Shown here in pieces: positions 22,533-28,469 of a stretch of DNA of 28,469 bases. Where the stretch lies: positions 1 through 28,469 of the forward strand of contig CAYRUZ010000016.1 in the NCBI GenBank assembly GCA_964427895.1, written 5' to 3'. Source of the DNA: CAYRUZ01 sp964427895 (GTDB lineage Bacteria > Patescibacteriota > Gracilibacteria > Peribacterales > Peribacteraceae). The notes under the pieces were generated by a model. That model saw only the letters and a list, made by a program, of their open reading frames with translations, had not been told where the DNA came from and searched no databases. Numbering within the stretch: position 1 is the stretch's first letter; the number at the start of each line of letters is the position of its first letter. Made by a program: the position numbers and the translations under genes.

Positions 22533-22988
22533 ATGGCTCTCTTGCCGTGCACCGGGTGCTCCCTCAAACATCTTGCCGCGAAGATCATCCGCGTCAGCTT
22601 CGGACTCACCATCCTCCTGGTCGGTCTCGCGTGGTATATCCAGTTCGACAGCTTCGCCATCCAGGTGACCGACGGCCTCGGTCCCCTCAGCTTCATCGGT
22701 GCCATTTGGGCATATCTTCTGCCGGGCCTGATGATTCTCGGTGGCGCTCTCTTCGTGACGGGCTTGCTGCCCGATGCAGCCGTGTGGGCCGCCGGAGTCG
22801 CGATCGGCTCCATCCCGCCGGGCATGATCCTCAAGACGGTTCTCTCGGACGTCGCCCTCGACGACAACCTCCCGTGGGCCTTCAACATGTGTCTTTGGAT
22901 GATGATGCTCTACATCGCCGCCAAGTCACTGTCCTGCGGACCGGCGTGCGAGGCAAAGCCCGCGCCCGCTGCGACCAAGAAGAAGTAA
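22533..22988 (+). CDS. Hypothetical four-helix membrane protein
   Basis: 151 residues, not recognised. An N-terminal CTGCSLKHLAAKIIR segment is followed by about four transmembrane helices (roughly 23-43, 55-80, 84-105, 115-135) and a hydrophilic, Cys- and Lys-containing tail ending in KKK. ATG 22533 gives a sensible N-terminus; the frame is open further upstream but those residues look non-coding. The cysteines near both ends (C6, C9 and CGPAC at about 138-142) may pair or bind metal. It is divergent from tgt and convergent with clpP, and shares a terminator with clpP. Confidence 0.6.
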   Translation: MALLPCTGCSLKHLAAKIIRVSFGLTILLVGLAWYIQFDSFAIQVTDGLGPLSFIGAIWAYLLPGLMILGGALFVTGLLPDAAVWAAGVAIGSIPPGMILKTVLSDVALDDNLPWAFNMCLWMMMLYIAAKSLSCGPACEAKPAPAATKKK

Positions 22989-23007
22989 TTGAGGCCAACA
23001 TTGGATG

Positions 23008-23037
23008 AAAAAAAGAGACCCACCAGGGTCTCTTTTT
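23008..23037. terminator. Bidirectional terminator between 22533 gene and clpP
   Basis: GAGACCC/GGGTCTC (23015-23021/23026-23032), ACCA loop, with seven A before and five T after. It can stop transcription from both convergent genes. Confidence 0.9.
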
Positions 23038-23056
23038 CGTCGGGGCACCAAATCGA

Positions 23057-23692
23057 TTACTTCACGATGCGGTCGATCAGACCGTAGTCCAAGGCCTGGT
23101 CGGCCGTGAGGAACTTGTCGCGCTCCGTGTCCAAGGTGACCTGTTCGAGCTTTTTGCCCGTGTGCTTGGCGATGAGCTGGTTGAGCATGCCCTTCATCTT
23201 GATGATGTGGTCGGCATGGATGGCGATATCCGTCGCCTGGCCCTCGGTTCCCCCGAGAGGCTGGTGAATCATGATTTCGCTGTGCTCAAGTGCGAAGCGC
23301 TTACCCTTGGCTCCTCCCATGAGGATCACTGCGCCGCCGGAAGCAGCCATGCCGAGACAGACGGTGGAGACGTCCGGCTTCACGTGCTGCATCGTGTCGT
23401 ACATGGCGAGCGTCGAGCTGACTTGTCCGCCCGGGGAGTTCACGTAGAGGGTGATGTCCTTCTTGCTGTCCTGCTTCTCGAGGAAGAGGAGCTGGGCGAT
23501 GATGGAGTTGGCGACGTCATCGTTGATCGGCGTGCCGAGGAACACGATGCGCTCCTCGAGCATGCGGGAATAGATGTCGTACACGCGCTCGCCGAATTGC
23601 GTCTTTTCGATGACGGTCGGGATCACGAAATTCTTCGGCGTGATATGTCCGTTGGTAATGCCTTTATAGATGCTCTGAATTCGAGGGTCCAT
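23057..23692 (-). CDS. clpP: ATP-dependent Clp protease proteolytic subunit
   Basis: 211 residues. Barrel-forming serine peptidase of the Clp complex. Catalytic triad: Ser118 in GMAASGG (115-120 region), His143 in IMIHQPLGG, and Asp192 in DTERDKFL. Other family features are ERIVFLGTPINDDVANSIIAQLLFLE and YVNSPGGQVSSTLAMYDTM. The oxyanion segment reads AASGGA instead of the usual AASMGA. The N-terminus is about 20 residues longer than in most ClpP. ATG 23692 is the start; an open frame further upstream (to 24001) overlaps miaA antisense and is not coding. A TACAAT about 35 nt upstream is a possible -10. Confidence 0.95.
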   Translation of the reverse strand: MDPRIQSIYKGITNGHITPKNFVIPTVIEKTQFGERVYDIYSRMLEERIVFLGTPINDDVANSIIAQLLFLEKQDSKKDITLYVNSPGGQVSSTLAMYDTMQHVKPDVSTVCLGMAASGGAVILMGGAKGKRFALEHSEIMIHQPLGGTEGQATDIAIHADHIIKMKGMLNQLIAKHTGKKLEQVTLDTERDKFLTADQALDYGLIDRIVK

Positions 23693-23846
23693 GAGAGAGG
23701 AAAGGGAGTGAGATGTTTCTTTACCATTGTACCGTTTTCGGCTTTTGGGCAGCAGTATGCAGAGAGTCGGTATTATTGTGGGGTAGCAGAAAAACCAGAG
23801 GAAATAGTCCGGTACGGTCTCTGGTAGGCTACGGTGCGCTTGTCGC

Positions 23847-24797
23847 ATGGATGATGTTCTGCCCGACCTTTCGGCTTTTCTCGCGGCCTCCCGCAGGCCG
23901 TTGCTCGTCGTGCTCGGACCGACGGCGAGTGGCAAAACGGCCCTGTCCGTCGACCTGGCGCTGTGGCTCACGGCAGGGGGCAGACCAGCGGAGGTCATCA
24001 ATGCAGATTCCCGGCAGCTCTATCGGCTGCTGGATATCGGTACCGCGAAAGTGACCGAGGAGGAGCGGCGCGGCGTTCCTCATCATCTCTTCTCGGTGCT
24101 CAATCCGTCGGAGGAGGTGACCATCGCCGAGTATCAGCGCCTCGCTGAGGCTGCCATCGCCGAGGCCCGTTCGCGCGGAGCCATTCCGATTCTCGTGGGA
24201 GGATCGATGCTCTACATCAGCGCGGTGATCGATGGCTTGCAGCCCTTGCCCAAGGCGGACCCCGCCGTACGGGCGCGCCTGGAGGCGGAGTACGACGCGG
24301 ATGACGGTGTAACGTTATTCGCACGCTTGGAAGAGCTCGACCCGGAGGCTGCGATCGGCATCGCGCGGCAGAACAAGCCGTACGTGGTGCGTGCGTTGGA
24401 GATCGCAGAGACGCTCGGCACCCGCGCGTCCGTGGCAAAGACGACCGTCGACATCGACCACGATTTGTTCCTCATCGGACTTCGCCGCTCGCGGGAAGAC
24501 ACGGTCGCGCGCATCCACGCCCGCACGCCGCTCCTTCTTGCCGGCGGATGGGTGGAGGAAGTCGCCGCGTTGCTGGATGCCGGATACGACGAAACGGCGC
24601 CAGGCATGAAAAGCCACGGTTACCGCGAAGTCATTGCCGCGCTGCGCAGGCACGGTTATCCGTCGGCTGCCGCCATCGAAGCAGCGCGCAATGATGCCGC
24701 GCTCCGCGAGGCCATCGACGCGAAAACCCGCCAGTACGCCAAACGACAAATGACGTGGTGGAAGGATGATCCGCGGATTCACTGGATCGACCGTTAG
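23847..24797 (+). CDS. miaA: tRNA dimethylallyltransferase
   Basis: 316 residues. Adds an isopentenyl group to A37 of tRNAs reading UNN codons. P-loop GPTASGKT (24-31), INADSRQLYRLLDIGTAK (51-68) with the catalytic Asp, HHLFSVLNPSEEVTIAEYQ, VGGSMLYISAVIDGL, and the late KSHGYREVIAALR and KRQMTWWKDD motifs all fit MiaA. Its last bases overlap by four the end of the convergent gene at 24794. It is divergent from clpP, with 154 bases between starts. Confidence 0.96.
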   Translation: MDDVLPDLSAFLAASRRPLLVVLGPTASGKTALSVDLALWLTAGGRPAEVINADSRQLYRLLDIGTAKVTEEERRGVPHHLFSVLNPSEEVTIAEYQRLAEAAIAEARSRGAIPILVGGSMLYISAVIDGLQPLPKADPAVRARLEAEYDADDGVTLFARLEELDPEAAIGIARQNKPYVVRALEIAETLGTRASVAKTTVDIDHDLFLIGLRRSREDTVARIHARTPLLLAGGWVEEVAALLDAGYDETAPGMKSHGYREVIAALRRHGYPSAAAIEAARNDAALREAIDAKTRQYAKRQMTWWKDDPRIHWIDR

Positions 24798-25051
24798 GCC
24801 GCGACGGCCGTTTCCAGCGTCGGTGGGATATTCTGCGCCACGGGAGAATCGGAGCGCTGGGCGATCGACTGGGCGAGGGACGCCAACTTGCCCCGTTCTT
24901 CCTGCACGAATTCCACGACGGCGGGGTTCACCGCCAATTGCCGCATCGTGTCCGGCTGTTGGATACGCGACTGCAGCTCGGCAAGCTCGGCCTGCGTCGA
25001 AGACGACGGCTGCGTTTCCGGTCGCTCGGCGGGAGAGGGGATTGGGGGCAT
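24794..25051 (-). CDS. Hypothetical 85-residue protein
   Basis: Small soluble protein. The Pro/Ser/Gln-rich N-terminus (about 1-20) is followed by helices with heptad character (AELAELQSRIQQ, VVEFVQEERGKLASLAQSIAQ). No family is recognised. It lies 14 bases after the end of the gene at 25066 on the same strand, which supports it as a real second cistron. Its last four bases overlap the miaA end. No Shine-Dalgarno sequence is seen. Confidence 0.5.
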   Translation of the reverse strand: MPPIPSPAERPETQPSSSTQAELAELQSRIQQPDTMRQLAVNPAVVEFVQEERGKLASLAQSIAQRSDSPVAQNIPPTLETAVAA

Positions 25052-25065
25052 AGACGGGCAGGGGA

Positions 25066-25455
25066 TCAGAATTTGAAGACGTCGCCGTGTTCTTCCAGAC
25101 GATCGCGCATCGCCCAGAAGTGGTCAATCATGATTTGCAGCTGGGTGCACGCGTTGGGCGTTTTGTCGCTGCGGTAGAAATCCTCGATATGGCGCAGCTG
25201 ATTTGCCATGGTCGAAAGCGAAAGATCGACCTTGCCGCGGTCTTCCTGCGTCATTTTCTCGTAGACGTCGCGATTGACGAGCGTATCGGGATCGAGCACG
25301 TCGATTTCACCGGCATCGGACATACGGATCATTTCTTCGACCCATTGGCGGTGCTTTGGGCTCATGCCGTCGTCGACCGGTTTGCCCATCTCTTTTTGCT
25401 TCTTGAGGGGCAGATCGCCCGATTGGCTCGTGATGATGTCGGCGTAGTTCGCCAT
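25066..25455 (-). CDS. Hypothetical 129-residue protein
   Basis: Soluble, mostly helical and charged, with no known motif (MANYADIITSQSGDL at the start; HRQWVEEMIRMSDAGEIDVLDPDTLVNRDVYEKM in the middle). ATG 25455 was chosen because TAGACT (25471-25466) ends 10 nt before it; an open frame to 25488 lacks support. It is divergent from recG, with about 100 bases between starts, and precedes the gene at 24794 in a probable two-gene operon. Confidence 0.6.
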   Translation of the reverse strand: MANYADIITSQSGDLPLKKQKEMGKPVDDGMSPKHRQWVEEMIRMSDAGEIDVLDPDTLVNRDVYEKMTQEDRGKVDLSLSTMANQLRHIEDFYRSDKTPNACTQLQIMIDHFWAMRDRLEEHGDVFKF

Positions 25456-25559
25456 ACGTCGGAAGAGTCTACCACTGCCCTCCGGCACAATCGAGCATGC
25501 AAAAAGGCGGAAATGGGCGAGCAGGTGAACGATCGTGCACGACGATGTACACTCGGAGG

Positions 25560-27605
25560 GTGAAGCTTGAAACGCCGTTGTCCGCCGTACTGCGCACCAC
25601 CCGGGAGTTCCTGGAGGCGCTGGAGGACATGGACCTTCGCACGGTGCAGGATTTGCTGCTGTATCTGCCGCGTGCGCACGAAGATTTGAGCCAGATGCAC
25701 ACCATCGCCAGCGCGCGCATCGGCGAGAAGGTGACTTTGCGCGGCACGGTGAGCCAAATCAAGCTCGTGCGCTTGCGCGGACGGAAGATGCTCGTGTCGG
25801 CCGTGTTCACGGACACGGACGGCGCCACCGTGGAGGTGATCTGGTTCAACCAGCCGCACGTCAAACGGATGCTCAACGACGGCGATGACGTCGTGTTTAC
25901 CGGCAAACTCTCCGAGAAGGGCTTCAAGCTGCAAATGCAGAGCCCGCAGTTCGAAACGGGCGGTTCGGGTCCTCTCGTGCACGCCGGCCGCCTCGTGCCC
26001 GTGTATCCGCAGCACGACATCATCCATACCAAGTGGCTGCGCGAGAAAATGGTTCTCGTGAAGGATGCGATCGATTTGCTGCCGGAGACCTTGCCCGAGG
26101 ACATCGTGCAGGAGGAGAAGCTCATGAGTCGCAGGGAGATGATCCGCAGCCTGCACTTCCCCGACACGCCGGAAGACGTGCAGCGCGCCAACGAACGGCT
26201 GGCGTTCGAGGAGATGTTCGGCGTGCAGCGCGAGGCGTTGCAGCAGAAGAAGGAGTGGCAGGGCGAAGGGCGTGACGAATTGGTTGTGCCGATGGACGCG
26301 GCGCTCATCCGTGCGCTGTTCAAATGCCTGAAGTTCACGCCCACGGACGATCAGCGCCGTGCCATCTTCGAGATCCTCCAGGACATGGAGAAGCCGCAGG
26401 CGATGTCCCGCCTGCTCGAAGGTGACGTCGGAAGCGGCAAGACGCTGGTTGCGACTGCTGTGATGGCCAACGTCCTGCAGCACGGCGGACAGTGCGCGCT
26501 GATGGTGCCGACGGAAGTCCTCGCCCGTCAGCATGCCGACAGCATCGGCCGCATGCTGCTGCAGATGCATGCCTTCATTCATGGTGGGGGGAGCGACGAA
26601 GTGACGGACATGCGGTTGCCGACGATTGCCGTCCTCACGGGATCGGTGCCCACAGCAGACGCGAACGACATCCGTCGCCGCTTGGCATCGGGCACGCTCG
26701 ATCTCGTCATCGGCACGCACGCGCTCATCGAAGACAGCGTGCAGTTCCGGTCGCTGCGTCTCGTCATCGTCGACGAGCAGCACCGTTTCGGCGTCAATCA
26801 ACGGCAGCGCCTGAAAGAGAAGGGGAGCCCGCACTTTCTCGCCATGACCGCAACGCCGATCCCGCGCACGCTCGCGCTGACCGCCTACGGACACCATGAT
26901 TTGTCTGTCCTGCTCAGTAAGCCGAATAACCGCAAACCGATCGCCACGAAGGCCGTGTCTCCAAAGGATCGCAAGACGGTGGAGCTCTTCATCGATCAGC
27001 AGATCGACCAGGGGCGGCAGGTGTTCGTCATCTGCCCGCTCATCAGCGAGTCGGCGTCGGACGAGATGATGGAAGTGCGCAACGTCGAGCAGGAAGCCGC
27101 GCGTTTGCGCGAGGAATTCCCGCGCCGCCGCATCGCCATCTTGCACGGCAAGATGCTCCCTAGGGAGAAAGAGGACGTCATGCGTGCATTCAAAGAAAAG
27201 CAGTACGACCTTCTCGTCTCCACGTCCGTCATCGAGGTGGGTATCGACGTCCCCAATGCCACGATCATCATCATCGAGGGCGCGGAACGATTCGGCCTCT
27301 CCCAGCTGCACCAGTTCCGTGGCCGCGTCGGACGTGGCGAGCATCAGAGCTACTGCTTCCTTTTCACCACGCAGCCGCAGCAGGCCTCTTCCCCGCGCTT
27401 GAAGGCGATGGAGAAGTACGATTCCGGATTCCAACTGGCGGAAATCGATCTCACGCTGCGCGGTCCGGGAGAACTCTTCGGCCTGCGGCAGAGCGGAATG
27501 CCCGATTTGCGGGTCTCGTCGCTCATGCAACCGGAATTGGTCGTGCGTGCCCGGCGGGCCGCCGAACGGTTCCTCGGGATGGCCCCCGCGAGGAGTGGCG
27601 TATGA
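25560..27605 (+). CDS. recG: ATP-dependent DNA helicase RecG
   Basis: 681 residues; remodels stalled replication forks and Holliday junctions. N-terminal helical part and OB wedge (about 1-155, including GEKVTLRGTVSQIK), then SF2 helicase motifs: Walker A GDVGSGKT (288-295), DEQHRFG (405-411), TATPIPRTLALT, and the later ICPLISES, LLVSTSVIEVGIDVPNAT and QLHQFRGRVGRG, all typical of RecG. GTG 25560 was chosen over an ATG at 25497 because TACACT (25548-25553) ends 6 nt before it and the RecG N-terminus (KLETPLSAV) begins there. The extra upstream residues resemble no RecG. Confidence 0.96.
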   Translation: MKLETPLSAVLRTTREFLEALEDMDLRTVQDLLLYLPRAHEDLSQMHTIASARIGEKVTLRGTVSQIKLVRLRGRKMLVSAVFTDTDGATVEVIWFNQPHVKRMLNDGDDVVFTGKLSEKGFKLQMQSPQFETGGSGPLVHAGRLVPVYPQHDIIHTKWLREKMVLVKDAIDLLPETLPEDIVQEEKLMSRREMIRSLHFPDTPEDVQRANERLAFEEMFGVQREALQQKKEWQGEGRDELVVPMDAALIRALFKCLKFTPTDDQRRAIFEILQDMEKPQAMSRLLEGDVGSGKTLVATAVMANVLQHGGQCALMVPTEVLARQHADSIGRMLLQMHAFIHGGGSDEVTDMRLPTIAVLTGSVPTADANDIRRRLASGTLDLVIGTHALIEDSVQFRSLRLVIVDEQHRFGVNQRQRLKEKGSPHFLAMTATPIPRTLALTAYGHHDLSVLLSKPNNRKPIATKAVSPKDRKTVELFIDQQIDQGRQVFVICPLISESASDEMMEVRNVEQEAARLREEFPRRRIAILHGKMLPREKEDVMRAFKEKQYDLLVSTSVIEVGIDVPNATIIIIEGAERFGLSQLHQFRGRVGRGEHQSYCFLFTTQPQQASSPRLKAMEKYDSGFQLAEIDLTLRGPGELFGLRQSGMPDLRVSSLMQPELVVRARRAAERFLGMAPARSGV

Positions 27606-27665
27606 TGGAAAAACATTGTGTAGACGCGACTATTCGCTACACTGAAGCTGTTTTCCCGCTTTCTC

Positions 27666-28292
27666 ATGGACGATACGACACAGGGCGGTTCCGGCCCGGC
27701 CCCGATTCGGCCCGGAGACCCCGTTCCCACGGGTGGAATCGACCCTACGCAGGTCTTTGCCACTCCTCCTCCCCCTCCTCCCCAGAGCGGACAGGGTGAC
27801 GATGGCGTGCCGCAAGATTCCGGTCCGCCTCCTCCTCCCCCCGGAGTGCAGGCGACCAAGGAAATGGGCTATGACGACGAAGATCTTCGGGTGCTCGCGG
27901 AAGTCGGTGATTACCGCTTCGGCAGCATCATGGTGCAGATGAACAACGCGAACATCGTGATTCCGGAGCACCAGTCGATCGTGTTCGACGAAGAGCGCTT
28001 TCTCACCCTCCTGCGCGGCAGCATCTCGCTGACGCGCGATGAGAAGTGGCGCATTATCCAGGCCGTTCCGCGCCTGAGCCAATTCCAGATCGACGAATTG
28101 CAGAAGATTTTGGAAGAAGAGCAGCGCAAGTTCGGCGAGCTTTCGCCGAAGCACCTCGCGCAACTCCAGCGTCTTGAATACAAGCACGCCGAAGATTGGC
28201 GCGACCTGCAGACCGTCTCGCAGCAGTTGGAACAGAAGGCCGAAGACCAGGGCCAGGCGGACGACATCCGCAAGCAGCTCGGTCTTTCCTGA
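27666..28292 (+). CDS. Proline-rich coiled-coil protein, function unknown
   Basis: 208 residues, not recognised. Residues 1-60 are disordered and rich in Pro and Gly, with two runs of six Pro (34-39 and 53-58). A folded segment (about 70-115: LAEVGDYRFGSIMVQMNNANIV, HQSIVFDEERFLTLLRG) is followed by a long helical coiled coil (about 130-200, many Glu/Gln/Lys). No signal peptide. It follows recG by 60 bases with its own -10-like TACACT (27638-27643), so a short leader is expected. It ends at a terminator. Confidence 0.65.
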   Translation: MDDTTQGGSGPAPIRPGDPVPTGGIDPTQVFATPPPPPPQSGQGDDGVPQDSGPPPPPPGVQATKEMGYDDEDLRVLAEVGDYRFGSIMVQMNNANIVIPEHQSIVFDEERFLTLLRGSISLTRDEKWRIIQAVPRLSQFQIDELQKILEEEQRKFGELSPKHLAQLQRLEYKHAEDWRDLQTVSQQLEQKAEDQGQADDIRKQLGLS

Positions 28293-28306
28293 ACCGTGAA
28301 GCATGG

Positions 28307-28334
28307 AGCGTCATCCACACGGGTGACGCTTTTT
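28307..28334 (+). terminator. Terminator after the proline-rich protein gene
   Basis: AGCGTCATCC/GGGTGACGCT (28307-28316/28321-28330), ACAC loop, one T-G wobble, followed by TTTTT. Confidence 0.85.
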
Positions 28335-28335
28335 A

Positions 28336-28469
28336 TTATGTATTTGCGACGAAGAGTATCACGCTGCCGAGGCCGATCAGTGCCAGCAGGAAGCCCAGAA
28401 ACACTCCGCCGCGCAACGCCCGGTGCAAAGTGGTGAGCAAGAGGAAGAGGAACGTGCCGAAGGCGAAGC
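28336..28469 (-). CDS. Membrane protein, C-terminal part only
   Basis: The last 44 codons of a minus-strand gene that continues past the right edge. The translation has two hydrophobic helices separated by a basic turn (LHRALRGG) and ends VILFVANT, followed by two TAA codons. It is too short to assign a family. It converges with the gene ending at 28292. Confidence 0.6.
   Translation of the reverse strand, partial: FAFGTFLFLLLTTLHRALRGGVFLGFLLALIGLGSVILFVANT

Noticed and set aside
25497..25559. ATG 25497 as start of recG
   Set aside because: The added 21 residues are unlike RecG and the TACACT box lies downstream of that ATG.
25362..27530. A 722-residue open frame on the minus strand opposite recG
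   Set aside because: Low-complexity His/Arg/Asp-rich translation typical of the antisense frame of GC-rich genes; recG on the plus strand is unambiguous.

Overview
The window looks like a chromosomal piece of a GC-rich bacterium of the Candidate Phyla Radiation, most likely near Peregrinibacteria/Peribacteria. This is an inference from the mix seen here: compact single-copy housekeeping genes, many small membrane proteins, a surface protein with Cys-framed DNDxDGxxD calcium repeats and a C-terminal LPQTG signal, and a DoxX-like protein of CPR type. TGA is used as a normal stop (for example at 2046-2048 and 2434-2436), so the Gracilibacteria-type code is excluded.

Layout. 1-1357 (minus): lepB, secE and the 5' part of nusG. 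1443-2984 (plus): PH-like membrane protein, a membrane-anchored protein with a HEPN-like Rx4H motif, and pth. 2985-3421: no gene, but a chain of eight inverted repeats. 3515-3589: tRNA-Gln(UUG). 3615-5423 (minus): a lipoprotein and a GGDEF-motif protein. 5607-7277: an AT-rich OLD-family ATPase/TOPRIM nuclease gene, the one clearly foreign-looking gene. 7281-10870: small genes for membrane and stress functions (MsrB lipoprotein, TspO, adenylate kinase-like, DUF1761-like, GlsB/YeaQ, DoxX-like). 10871-13978 (minus): a Pif1/RecD-like helicase and a secreted SLH-domain esterase. 14301-15443 (plus): a sugar isomerase-like TIM barrel with a long leader. 15546-17923: a hypothetical membrane protein, a YbaK-type tRNA deacylase and a YibE/F membrane protein. 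17993-19384 (minus): the LPQTG surface protein. 19629-28469: rplU, a caspase-like secreted protein, a zinc-site-less tgt, a membrane protein, clpP, miaA, two small unknown genes, recG, a proline-rich coiled-coil protein and the end of a membrane protein.

Working together. One set is translation and export housekeeping (nusG, secE, lepB, pth, tRNA-Gln, YbaK, rplU, tgt, miaA, clpP). A second is an envelope set: lipoproteins, SLH esterase, LPQTG calcium-repeat protein, caspase-like protein. SecE and LepB would export and process the envelope set. Convergent genes are often separated by hairpin terminators that work in both directions.

The most general signal in the window is regulatory. At 13 starts a TANNNT hexamer, most often TACACT or TATGCT, ends 5-8 nt before the start codon, and at four more it ends 9-10 nt before. 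Few of these genes have a Shine-Dalgarno sequence. This suggests widespread leaderless transcription, and it was used here to choose several start codons. The other main points of interest are the 430-bp hairpin chain, the AT-rich OLD gene, the Tgt that has lost all three zinc cysteines, and the secreted caspase-like protein.
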